From assembly GCF_003019815.1 (NCBI RefSeq), contig NZ_CP027773.1, positions 1-64,000 of the forward strand: a stretch of 64,000 nucleotides of DNA. Direction: 5' to 3'. The notes beneath the pieces are model-generated. The model was not told where the DNA came from. It did no database searches and saw only the letters and a list, made by a program, of their open reading frames with translations. Positions 54,900-62,504 of the stretch are shown here, one piece after another. Both the position numbers and the translations under genes were made by a program. Source of the stretch: Variovorax sp. PMC12 (GTDB lineage: Bacteria; Pseudomonadota; Gammaproteobacteria; Burkholderiales; Burkholderiaceae_C). How positions within the stretch are numbered: the first letter of the stretch is position 1; every line of letters starts with the position of its first letter.

Positions 54900-55605
54900 G
54901 CATGTCGTTCTCGATGATGTGCCTGGCCAGCTTGGCGTAGTCCTCGGGCGTGCCCAGGCGGGAAGGGAAGGGCACGCTGGCGGCCAGGGCGTCCTGCACT
55001 TCCTGCGGCATGCCGAACAGCATGGGCGTGCCGAAGATGCCGGGGGCGATGGTCATGTTGCGGATGCCGCTGCGCGCGAGGTCGCGGGCGATCGGCAGGG
55101 TCATGCCGACGACGCCGCCCTTGGAGGCGCTGTAGGCCGCCTGGCCGATCTGGCCGTCGTAGGCCGCGACGGAGGCGGTGGAAATCAGCACGCCGCGCTC
55201 GCCGGTGGCTTCGGGCTCGTTCTTGCCCATGGCGTCGGCCGCCAGGCGGATCATGTTGAAGCTGCCGATCAGGTTGACCGTGACGGTCTTGCTGAACACC
55301 GCCAGCGCGTGCGGGCCGTTCTTGCCCACGGTCTTCTCGGCCGGCGCGATGCCTGCGCAATTGACCAGCCCGACCAGCTTGCCGAGCTTGAGCGCGGCGG
55401 CCACCACGGCCTGGCCGTCGGCTTCCTGGCTCACGTCGCACTTGACGAACACGCCGCCGATGTCCTTCGCAACGGCTTCGCCCTTGTCAGCCTGCATGTC
55501 GGCGATGACCACCTTGCCGCCGTTGGCGGCCAGCATGCGCGCCGTGCCTTCGCCGAGGCCCGAAGCGCCACCGGTCACGATAAAAACCTTGCCGTCGATC
55601 TGCAT
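54847..55605 (-). CDS. SDR dehydrogenase, 3-hydroxyacyl-CoA dehydrogenase type
   Basis: A 252-residue SDR with the NAD loop T-G-G-A-S-G-L-G near residue 11, N-C-A-G-I-A near residue 83 and the catalytic Y-S-A-S-K near residue 160. Overall similarity is to type II 3-hydroxyacyl-CoA dehydrogenases (HSD17B10-like), which oxidise short 3-hydroxyacyl-CoA. Proximity to a phasin fits hydroxybutyrate metabolism. Its 3' end overlaps brkB on the other strand. Confidence 0.88.
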   Translation of the reverse strand: MQIDGKVFIVTGGASGLGEGTARMLAANGGKVVIADMQADKGEAVAKDIGGVFVKCDVSQEADGQAVVAAALKLGKLVGLVNCAGIAPAEKTVGKNGPHALAVFSKTVTVNLIGSFNMIRLAADAMGKNEPEATGERGVLISTASVAAYDGQIGQAAYSASKGGVVGMTLPIARDLARSGIRNMTIAPGIFGTPMLFGMPQEVQDALAASVPFPSRLGTPEDYAKLARHIIENDMLNGEVIRLDGAIRLAPR

Positions 55606-55655
55606 AAAAAGTCTCCTGGGATGAGCCTTTCATTATCGAAGACGCCCGCCAGGCC

Positions 55656-55685
55656 AAAAAAAAGGCCTCATCCGAAGATGAGGCC
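55656..55685 (-). terminator. Terminator of the phasin gene
   Basis: GGCCTCATC and GATGAGGCC pair around CGAA, and the minus strand then runs into eight T residues. This is a textbook intrinsic terminator between the phasin and SDR genes. Confidence 0.92.
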
Positions 55686-55736
55686 CTGAATTGGATCCGT
55701 GAGGACCCAAGGAGACAACTGGTGGTGGTCGGCGGC

Positions 55737-56288
55737 TCAGCGCTTGCGCGAAGCGGTCGCGGTCTTCGCGGCGGCGACGGCTTGGTTCGACACGGCGTTG
55801 AAGTTGGCTTCGGCGACGTCCGACGCTTGCTTGACGGCCTTCTGGACCGATTCGAAAGCGTTGTTGGCGGCGGCCACGGCGCTCTTCATCACGGCGACGG
55901 CGGTTTCCGAACCGGCCGGGGCATTCTTGGAAGCGCTGTCGACGAGGCCGACGAAGGCTTGCTGGGCTTCGGTGGCCTTGGCTTCGAAAGCCTTGCCGAA
56001 CTCGGCGCCGGTGCCTTGGGCGATGTCGTACAGGTGACGGCTGTAGGCGGCGGTCTTTTCAGCCAGGGGCTGGAACAGGCTGGCTTGCAGCGTGAGCAGT
56101 TCTTGCGCGTCCTTCACGCTCAGGGCGGCCTGGGCGGTGCTCTGGGCTTCGGCCAGGGCTGCCTTGGAAGCGGTCACGTTCAGTTCGACCAGCTTTTCGA
56201 CGCCTTCGAATGCCTTGGTGGTCAGGCCGAACAGGGTTTCGAGGTTGGCTTTTTGGGCGGCGAGGATTTGGTCAGCGGTCAGGGCCAT
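55737..56288 (-). CDS. phaP: Phasin family protein
   Basis: A 183-residue, Ala-rich, all-helical protein matching phasins, which coat polyhydroxyalkanoate granules. Recognisable parts are M-A-L-T-A-D-Q-I-L-A-A-Q-K-A-N at the start, the F-E-G-V-E-K-L-V-E-L-N helix and a basic end. GGAG precedes the ATG; the longer frame to 56327 is not supported. Strong terminator, good promoter and PhaR-like sites suggest high, granule-responsive expression. Confidence 0.93.
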   Translation of the reverse strand: MALTADQILAAQKANLETLFGLTTKAFEGVEKLVELNVTASKAALAEAQSTAQAALSVKDAQELLTLQASLFQPLAEKTAAYSRHLYDIAQGTGAEFGKAFEAKATEAQQAFVGLVDSASKNAPAGSETAVAVMKSAVAAANNAFESVQKAVKQASDVAEANFNAVSNQAVAAAKTATASRKR

Positions 56289-56350
56289 TTGAGATCTCCA
56301 GAAGGGATGATTGGGTGGTCGGTTCACGTTGCGCTGTCTCGCCGTCTATG

Positions 56351-56363
56351 TTGCGGTGCAGCA
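56351..56363. promoter_or_regulatory. PhaR-like site downstream of the phaP -10
   Basis: TTGCGGTGCAGCA contains TGC-GGT-GCA and resembles the CTGC-N3-GCAG pattern bound by PhaR repressors. It lies about 10-20 bases downstream of the predicted -10, where a repressor would block transcription. Confidence 0.5.
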
Positions 56364-56371
56364 TGGCCTCA

Positions 56372-56399
56372 AGTATAGGCAGCTGGTTTTTGCGGGCAA
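56372..56399 (-). promoter_or_regulatory. Sigma70-type promoter of phaP
   Basis: On the minus strand TTGCCC (56394-56399) and TATACT (56372-56377) are 16 bases apart. The start codon is 84 bases further on. Two PhaR-like palindromes flank it. Confidence 0.6.
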
Positions 56400-56406
56400 G
56401 GGGTTT

Positions 56407-56423
56407 TTGCTGCTCTGCAGCAA
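56407..56423. promoter_or_regulatory. PhaR-like palindrome upstream of the phaP promoter
   Basis: TTGCTGC-TCT-GCAGCAA is a perfect 17-base palindrome that contains CTGC-N3-GCAG, the site proposed for PhaR of Paracoccus. It also lies 48 bases before the deacetylase-like gene and could affect that promoter. Confidence 0.6.
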
Positions 56424-56470
56424 TTTAGAACCCGTCTTCTAAATTCGGCCTGCCGCTCCAGAATGCAGCC

Positions 56471-57397
56471 ATGCGCGCTTTCTATTCCGGCCAGTTCGTC
56501 CTGCCCCTGCCCGAGGGCCATCGCTTTCCCATGTCGCGCTACGCCATGCTGCGCGACCGCCTGCTGGAGCAGCTTCCGGCCGTGGTGATGGACGTGGCCC
56601 CGCGCGCCGGCGACGAAGAACTGGCGCTCGCCCACACGGCCGGATGGATCTCCGCCGTCAGCGACGGCAGCGTCAGCCCGCAGGCGATGCGAGAGATCGG
56701 CTTTCCCTGGAGCGAGGCGATGGTGGAGCGTTCGCGCCGTTCCGCCGGCGCCACCATCGCGGCCTGCCGCGCGGCCTTCTCGGAGGGCGTGTCGGCCAAC
56801 ATGGCCGGCGGCACGCATCACGCCTACGCCGACAAAGGCAGCGGCTTCTGCGTCTTCAACGACGCCGCCGTGGCTGCCCGGCTCATGCAGGTGGAGCACG
56901 CCCGCGCCGGGCAGTTGCTCCGGGTGGCGGTGGTCGATCTCGACGTGCACCAGGGCAACGGCACCGCGCGCATCTTCCAGGGCGACCCGAGCGTGTTCAC
57001 GCTGTCGCTGCACGGCCAGAAGAACTTTCCCTTCCGCAAGGAGACGAGCGACCTCGATGTCGAATTGCCCGATGGCTGCGGCGACGCCGAGTACCTTGCC
57101 GCGCTGGAGCAAGCCCTGGACGAGCTCGACCGGCGCTTCGCCCCCGGCCTCGTGATCTATCTCGCCGGCGCCGATCCCTTCGAGCGCGACCGCCTGGGCC
57201 GCCTCAAGCTCAGCTTCGACGGGCTGGAGGCGCGCGACCGGCGCGTGTTCGACTGGGCCTGGCAGCGCCGCCTGCCGATGGCGTTTGCCATGGCCGGCGG
57301 CTATGCCAGCGACATCGCGGAGACGGTGCAAGTGCAGGTCGGCACCTTCAGGGTGGCCCTGGAATACTGGCGCCGCTGGCAAAATGCCGCGCGATGA
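56471..57397 (+). CDS. Histone-deacetylase-fold amidohydrolase
   Basis: A 308-residue zinc amidohydrolase of the HDAC/AcuC family. A-G-G-T-H-H-A-Y near residue 115 has the catalytic His pair, D-L-D-V-H-Q-G-N-G-T near residue 158 the zinc Asp and His, and G-A-D-P-F-E-R-D near residue 235 the second zinc Asp. It is shorter than AcuC and resembles class IV-like bacterial members. It may remove acyl groups from protein lysines or small amines. It overlaps the thioesterase by 4 bases. Confidence 0.93.
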   Translation: MRAFYSGQFVLPLPEGHRFPMSRYAMLRDRLLEQLPAVVMDVAPRAGDEELALAHTAGWISAVSDGSVSPQAMREIGFPWSEAMVERSRRSAGATIAACRAAFSEGVSANMAGGTHHAYADKGSGFCVFNDAAVAARLMQVEHARAGQLLRVAVVDLDVHQGNGTARIFQGDPSVFTLSLHGQKNFPFRKETSDLDVELPDGCGDAEYLAALEQALDELDRRFAPGLVIYLAGADPFERDRLGRLKLSFDGLEARDRRVFDWAWQRRLPMAFAMAGGYASDIAETVQVQVGTFRVALEYWRRWQNAAR

Positions 57398-57837
57398 GCG
57401 CCACCACCAAACCCACCCCGCACACACGCGACGGCTATCGCGCCTTTTGCAGCATCCCGACGCGCTGGGCCGACAACGACATGTACGGCCACGTCAACAA
57501 CGTCGTCTACTACAGCTGGTTCGACACTGCGGTCAACGCGCTGCTGATCGAGCGCGGCGCGCTCGACATCCACCAGGGCCAGACCATCGGCTTCGTGGTC
57601 GAGACCCAATGCAACTACTTCGCGCCCATCGCGTTTCCCCAGACGGTGGAGGCGGGCATCCGCGTCGCGCAGGCCGGCCGCTCCAGCGTGCGCTACGAGA
57701 TCGCGCTGTTCGCCGAGGGCTCGGACAGCGCAGCGGCGCAGGGCCACTTCATCCACGTCTACGTCGACCGCGCCACCCAGCGCCCTGTGCCGCTGCCAGA
57801 GGCCTTGCAGCAGGTGGTGGACTCGCTCAAGGCCTGA
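57394..57837 (+). CDS. Hotdog-fold acyl-CoA thioesterase
   Basis: A 147-residue single hotdog domain of the 4-hydroxybenzoyl-CoA thioesterase/YbgC type. R-W-A-D-N-D-M-Y-G-H-V-N-N near residue 25 includes the catalytic Asp position and the H-V-N-N signature; V-E-T-Q-C-N-Y follows near residue 65. The ATGA overlap with the deacetylase gene suggests one message and possibly linked acyl metabolism. Confidence 0.92.
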   Translation: MSATTKPTPHTRDGYRAFCSIPTRWADNDMYGHVNNVVYYSWFDTAVNALLIERGALDIHQGQTIGFVVETQCNYFAPIAFPQTVEAGIRVAQAGRSSVRYEIALFAEGSDSAAAQGHFIHVYVDRATQRPVPLPEALQQVVDSLKA

Positions 57838-57862
57838 GCGGACAACCAGCTCTTCAACGAGA

Positions 57863-57884
57863 AACGGCGCCCGAGGGCGCCGTT
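57863..57884. terminator. Bidirectional hairpin between convergent genes
   Basis: AACGGCGCC and GGCGCCGTT pair around a short loop between the thioesterase gene and the convergent 135-residue gene. T-rich tails are short on both sides. Confidence 0.65.
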
Positions 57885-57908
57885 CCGTCTGTTGAAGGCG
57901 CTCAGGCC

Positions 57909-58316
57909 TTACATCGTCTTCTTCATGGCCTTGATGTCGGCCTTGCCCTTGTCTTCGTCAGCCTTGGCCTGGTTCACGCAGGCGCTCTTGGCGTCGCCCT
58001 TCTGGTCGTCGCACTTTTCCTTGGCGACCTCGTAGGTGGCCTTTACCTTTTCCTCGGCGACCTTGCGGGCATGGCTGTCGCTCGGCTGGTATTGCTGTTC
58101 CAGCTCGGCCTTGGCCACGTCTTCCTTGCCCTTGGCTTCCTTCTGGCAGACGTCCTTGGCGTTGTCCTTCATCGTGTCGCACTGGGTCTTGGCGACTTTG
58201 TAGTCGGCCTCGATCTTTTCCTTGGCGACCTTGTATTCGTCCTTGGTCATCGCGCTGGCTTGCGTGGCGACGAAGCAGGTGGATGCCAGGGCGAGCATCA
58301 GCAGGTGTTTTTTCAT
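57909..58316 (-). CDS. Exported helical protein with two CX8C repeats
   Basis: I recognise no named family. The 135-residue product has a clear signal peptide (about 22 residues, ending T-Q-A-S-A). The mature part is very rich in Lys, Glu, Asp and Ala and should be a charged helical or coiled-coil protein. It contains an internal duplication: Y-K-V-A-K-T-Q-C ... D-V-C-Q-K-E-A-K and Y-E-V-A-K-E-K-C ... S-A-C-V-N-Q-A-K, each with two Cys separated by eight residues. Periplasmic disulfide-stapled hairpins are likely. A CsbD-like stress gene follows upstream on the same strand, 52 bases away. Confidence 0.8.
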   Translation of the reverse strand: MKKHLLMLALASTCFVATQASAMTKDEYKVAKEKIEADYKVAKTQCDTMKDNAKDVCQKEAKGKEDVAKAELEQQYQPSDSHARKVAEEKVKATYEVAKEKCDDQKGDAKSACVNQAKADEDKGKADIKAMKKTM

Positions 58317-58368
58317 TTGAGTTTTCCTTCAGGGAGGTGTTGAAACAGGATTCGGTTCAGCGAACGGC

Positions 58369-58602
58369 TCAGTAGCGCTCGAACCAGAGTGCATCGGGCG
58401 TGCGGCCGTCGCGGGATTCCCACTCCTTGACCTGCTTCTCCGCCTCATCGCGGCTGATGCCGTGGCGCTCCTGGATGCGGCCCAGCAGTTGGTCGCGCTT
58501 GCCGGCAATGACATCGAAGTCGTCGTCGGTCAGCTTTCCCCATTGCTCCTTGACCTTGCCCTTGAGCTGTTTCCAGTTGCCTTCGATGGTGTCCTTGTTC
58601 AT
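58369..58602 (-). CDS. CsbD-family stress protein
   Basis: A 77-residue soluble protein with the CsbD signature M-N-K-D-x-I-E-G-N-W-K-Q-L-K-G-K-V-K and W-G-K-L-T-D-D-D at the start, followed by a charged C-terminal helix. CsbD proteins are small general-stress proteins of unknown mechanism. GGAG precedes the ATG. It probably shares a message with the exported helical protein. Confidence 0.93.
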   Translation of the reverse strand: MNKDTIEGNWKQLKGKVKEQWGKLTDDDFDVIAGKRDQLLGRIQERHGISRDEAEKQVKEWESRDGRTPDALWFERY

Positions 58603-58782
58603 GCGACTCTCCTTTGAGATGTTGATCCGGCGGACTGTTGCGCCGCCGTGAAATCAATGTCGCCGGGTCGATTCACCCCCGTGGTAGGACGTGCTGTCCG
58701 GGCCTCGTAGGCAGAGGCCGACGCCTCCCGTGATAATCGAGCGGACGCCGAAAGTTTGAGACACCGCATCGCGTACAGCACC

Positions 58783-60003
58783 ATGATCATTCACAGCCTG
58801 CTCGACACCGACCTCTACAAATTCACGATGATGCAGGTCGTGCTGCACCACTTTCCCGGGGCCCGGGTCGAGTACCGCTTCAAGTGCCGCAACCCCGGTG
58901 TCGACTTGGCCCAGTTCGCGGGCCAGATCCGCGACGAGGTGCGCAGCCTGTGCTCGCTGCAGTTCCGCGACGCCGAGCTCGCCTACCTGCGCTCCATGCG
59001 CTTCATCAAAAGCGACTTCGTCGACTTCCTCGGGCTCTTCAGGCTCAACGAGAAGTACATCAACATCATTCCCCAGCCCTCGGGCGAGCTCGAGATCCGC
59101 ATCAAGGGGCCGTGGCTGCACACCATCCTGTTCGAGATCCCGGTGCTGGCCATCGTCAACGAGGTCTACTTCCGCAACACCCGCAAGAAGCCCGATTTCG
59201 AAGAGGGCCGCCGCCGCCTCGAGACCAAGATCGCGCAACTGCAGGACGAGGGCCTGGCCGACCTCAAGATCGCCGACTACGGCACGCGCCGCCGCTTCTC
59301 CAAGGACTGGCATGAAGAGGTCCTGCGCACGCTCACCGCTCGGCTGGGCGCCGTCACGCCACCGGCGGTGCAGCAGCCCACGGGCGCGCGGCTGCCGCAG
59401 CTCGCGGGCACCAGCAACGTGCTGTACGCCATGAAGCTCGGCCTGATTCCTCTGGGCACCATGGCGCACGAATACCTGCAGGCCTGCCAAGCGCTCGGCC
59501 CGCGGCTGCGCGACAGCCAGATCTTCGGCTTCGAGAGCTGGGCGCGCGAGTACCGCGGGGACCTCGGCATCGCGCTGTCCGACGTGTATGGCATGAGCGC
59601 CTTCCTGCGCGACTTCGACCTGTATTTCTGCAAGCTCTTCGACGGTGCCCGCCACGACAGCGGCGACCCGTTCCAGTGGGGCGAGCGCATGCTGGCGCAT
59701 TACGTCGCCAACCGGGTCGACCCGCGCACCAAGACGCTGATCTTCAGCGACGGCCTCACGGTGCCGCGCACCATCGAGCTCTACCAGCAGTTCCGCGGCC
59801 GCTGCCAGCTGGCCTTCGGCATCGGCACCAACCTCACCAACGACCTGGGCTACGAGCCGCTGCAGATCGTCATCAAGATGATCCACTGCAACGACCAGCC
59901 TGTGGCCAAGCTGTCGGACACGCCGTCCAAGAACATGTGCGAGGACGAGAAATACCTGGCCTACCTGCGGCAGGTCTTCGAGATCGAACAACCCCCCGCC
60001 TGA
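58783..60003 (+). CDS. pncB: Nicotinate phosphoribosyltransferase
   Basis: A 406-residue enzyme of NAD salvage that joins nicotinate to PRPP with ATP help. L-L-D-T-D-L-Y-K-F-T-M near residue 5, G-T-M-A-H-E near residue 225 (with the phosphorylated-His region), S-D-G-L near residue 325 and F-G-I-G-T-N-L near residue 345 are diagnostic. The start MIIHSLL at 58783 fits the family; the frame can be extended 9 residues upstream without support. Confidence 0.96.
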   Translation: MIIHSLLDTDLYKFTMMQVVLHHFPGARVEYRFKCRNPGVDLAQFAGQIRDEVRSLCSLQFRDAELAYLRSMRFIKSDFVDFLGLFRLNEKYINIIPQPSGELEIRIKGPWLHTILFEIPVLAIVNEVYFRNTRKKPDFEEGRRRLETKIAQLQDEGLADLKIADYGTRRRFSKDWHEEVLRTLTARLGAVTPPAVQQPTGARLPQLAGTSNVLYAMKLGLIPLGTMAHEYLQACQALGPRLRDSQIFGFESWAREYRGDLGIALSDVYGMSAFLRDFDLYFCKLFDGARHDSGDPFQWGERMLAHYVANRVDPRTKTLIFSDGLTVPRTIELYQQFRGRCQLAFGIGTNLTNDLGYEPLQIVIKMIHCNDQPVAKLSDTPSKNMCEDEKYLAYLRQVFEIEQPPA

Positions 60004-60004
60004 C

Positions 60005-60049
60005 GGCTGTACCCGCGCCCCGCCCCGCACGGTCTGGTACGGTACAGCC
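60005..60049. promoter_or_regulatory. GGCTGTACC/GGTACAGCC inverted repeat before the antiporter gene
   Basis: Nine-base perfect arms are 27 bases apart and fill the 49-base gap between pncB and the antiporter. No ribosome site is visible before the ATG at 60053. The structure could be an operator or could shield the start codon in the message. Confidence 0.4.
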
Positions 60050-60052
60050 CCG

Positions 60053-61465
60053 ATGAAAAAAACGATCCGACTGACCGCGGCCGCGGTGCCGCTGCTCCTT
60101 CTTCCCGCCCTGGCCACGGCCGCCGACTTCGACGGCGGCAAGCTGTCGCCGCTGTGGGGCGTGCCCTTCGCGGGCATCCTGCTGTCGATCGCGCTGATGC
60201 CGCTGCTTGCGCCATCGTTCTGGCACCACCATTACGGCAAGATATCCGCGGCCTGGGCACTGGCCTTCCTGCTGCCCTTTGCCGCCACCTACGGCGCGAC
60301 GCTGGCCGGCGTGCAGCTGGTGCATGCGCTGGTGGCCGAGTACATCCCGTTCATCATCCTGCTGACGGCGCTGTTCACCGTGGCGGGCGGCATCCATATC
60401 CGGGGCAACCTGCGCGGCGCGCCGGGGCTCAACACGGCCATCCTTGCCATCGGCGCGGTGCTGGCTAGCTTCATGGGCACCACGGGGGCCTCGATGCTGC
60501 TGATACGGCCGCTGATCCGCGCCAACGACAACCGCGTGCACAGGGTGCATGTGATCGTGTTCTTCATCTTCATCGTGTCGAACGCGGGCGGCTCGCTCAC
60601 GCCGCTGGGCGATCCGCCGCTGTTCCTCGGCTTCCTGAAGGGCGTCAGCTTTTTCTGGACCGTGCAGAACATCCTGCCCGAGACGCTCTTCATCCTGGCC
60701 GTGCTGCTGGCGTTGTTCTATTTCATCGACCGCCACTACTACCGCAAGGAAGGCGTGCTGCCGGTCGACCCGACGCCGGACACGACAGGCATCCGCTTCG
60801 ACGGCGCCGCCAACTTCTGGCTGCTGGGCGGCATCGTCGCGCTGGTGCTGATGAGCGGCTTCTGGAAGTCGCCCGTGGTGTTCGACGTGTTCGGCACCGA
60901 AGTCGGCCTGCCGGGCCTGCTGCGCGACGTGGGGCTGGCGCTGATCGCGGTGGTCTCGTACAAGCTCACCGCGCCCAAGGTGCACGCGGACAACCAGTTC
61001 GAATGGGGCCCGATGGCCGAGGTGGCCAAGCTGTTCGCGGGCATCTTCCTGACCATCATTCCGGTGATCGCGATGCTCAAGGCCGGCACGCAAGGCCCGT
61101 TCGGCGCGATCGTCTCGGCCGTGACGCGCGCCGACGGCCAGCCCGATCCGGCGATGTACTTCTGGGCCACCGGCTTGCTGAGTTCCTTCCTCGACAACGC
61201 GCCGACCTACCTCGTGTTCTTCAACACCGCTGGCGGCGATCCGGCCACGCTGATGACCACCTATGCCTCCACGCTGGCCGCCATTTCGGCCGGGGCGGTG
61301 TTCATGGGCGCCAACACCTACATCGGCAACGCGCCGAACCTCATGGTCAAGGCCATCGCCGAAAGCCGCGGCGTGCGCATGCCGAGCTTCTTCGGGTACA
61401 TGGCGTGGTCGATGGCGATCCTGGTTCCGCTGTTCGTCATCTGCACCTTCATCTTCTTCCGCTGA
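60053..61465 (+). CDS. NhaD/ArsB-type sodium:proton antiporter
   Basis: A 470-residue ion transporter with about 11-12 hydrophobic segments, beginning with one that resembles a signal peptide (ending A-T-A-A). G-T-T-G-A-S near residue 143, N-A-G-G-S-L-T-P-L-G-D-P-P near residue 180 and the late S-S-F-L-D-N-A-P-T near residue 380 fit the NhaD branch of the ion transporter superfamily. It should exchange Na+ for H+ across the inner membrane. Confidence 0.87.
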   Translation: MKKTIRLTAAAVPLLLLPALATAADFDGGKLSPLWGVPFAGILLSIALMPLLAPSFWHHHYGKISAAWALAFLLPFAATYGATLAGVQLVHALVAEYIPFIILLTALFTVAGGIHIRGNLRGAPGLNTAILAIGAVLASFMGTTGASMLLIRPLIRANDNRVHRVHVIVFFIFIVSNAGGSLTPLGDPPLFLGFLKGVSFFWTVQNILPETLFILAVLLALFYFIDRHYYRKEGVLPVDPTPDTTGIRFDGAANFWLLGGIVALVLMSGFWKSPVVFDVFGTEVGLPGLLRDVGLALIAVVSYKLTAPKVHADNQFEWGPMAEVAKLFAGIFLTIIPVIAMLKAGTQGPFGAIVSAVTRADGQPDPAMYFWATGLLSSFLDNAPTYLVFFNTAGGDPATLMTTYASTLAAISAGAVFMGANTYIGNAPNLMVKAIAESRGVRMPSFFGYMAWSMAILVPLFVICTFIFFR

Positions 61466-61493
61466 TCTTCTTCCTTCGACAAGAGACAACATC

Positions 61494-62480
61494 ATGAGCA
61501 AGCCCAAGATCCTGGTCGCGCGCGCGATCTTTCCCGAGACCATCGAGCGCCTGTCGCAGCATTTCGAGGTCGAGTCGAACCAGTCCGACGAAAGCTGGAG
61601 CAAGGATCAGCTCATCGCCAGGCTGCAGGGCAAGGCGGGCGCCTTCACCACCGGCAGCGAGCGCATCGACGCCGCCGTGCTCGACGCCTGCCCCGACCTG
61701 AAGATCTGCGCCAACATGGCGGTGGGCTACAACAACTTCGACGTCGACGCGATGGCCGCGCGCGGCGTGCTCGGCACCAACGCGCCCGACGTGCTGACCG
61801 AGACCACCGCCGACTTCGGCTTCGCGCTGCTCATGGCCACGGCACGCCGCATCACCGAGAGCGAACACTTCCTGCGCGCGGGCAAGTGGCAGAAATGGAG
61901 CTTCGACATGTTCGCGGGCTCCGACATCCACGGCTCCACGCTGGGCATCATCGGCATGGGCCGCATCGGGCAGGGCATTGCGAAGCGCGGCGCGCACGGC
62001 TTCGGCATGAAGGTGGTCTATCACAACCGCTCGAAGCTCGACGCCTCGCTCGAGGCCGAATGCAAGGCCAGCTACGTGAGCAAGGAAGAGCTGCTCAAGA
62101 CCGCCGACCACGTGGTGCTGGTGGTGCCGTACTCGGCGGCTTCGCACCACACCATCGGCGCGGCGGAAATCGCGCTGATGAAGCCGACGGCCACGCTCGT
62201 CAACATCGCGCGCGGCGGCATCGTGGACGACGCGGCGCTGGCTGTTGCATTGCGCGAAAAGCGCATCGCCGCCGCCGGCCTCGACGTGTTCGAGGGCGAG
62301 CCCAAGGTCCATCCCGACCTGCTGACCGTGCCCAACGTGGTGCTCACGCCGCACATCGCCAGCGCCACCGTGCCCACGCGCCGCGCGATGGCCGACCTGG
62401 CAGCCGACAACCTCATCGCCTACTTCGGCGGCAAGGGACCGCTGACGCCGGTCACGCCCGTGCCCGCCGCCGGCAAGTAA
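61494..62480 (+). CDS. D-2-hydroxyacid dehydrogenase (glyoxylate/hydroxypyruvate reductase type)
   Basis: A 328-residue NAD(P)-dependent dehydrogenase. G-M-G-R-I-G-Q-G near residue 157 binds the cofactor, N-I-A-R-G-G near residue 238 has the catalytic Arg, F-E-G-E-P near residue 265 the Glu, and L-T-P-H-I-A-S-A-T the catalytic His. It most resembles D-glycerate dehydrogenases that reduce hydroxypyruvate and glyoxylate. AGAGAC lies before the ATG; the frame extends upstream only as antiporter shadow. Confidence 0.92.
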   Translation: MSKPKILVARAIFPETIERLSQHFEVESNQSDESWSKDQLIARLQGKAGAFTTGSERIDAAVLDACPDLKICANMAVGYNNFDVDAMAARGVLGTNAPDVLTETTADFGFALLMATARRITESEHFLRAGKWQKWSFDMFAGSDIHGSTLGIIGMGRIGQGIAKRGAHGFGMKVVYHNRSKLDASLEAECKASYVSKEELLKTADHVVLVVPYSAASHHTIGAAEIALMKPTATLVNIARGGIVDDAALAVALREKRIAAAGLDVFEGEPKVHPDLLTVPNVVLTPHIASATVPTRRAMADLAADNLIAYFGGKGPLTPVTPVPAAGK

Positions 62481-62504
62481 GAAGCAAGAGGCGACAACCA
62501 GACC

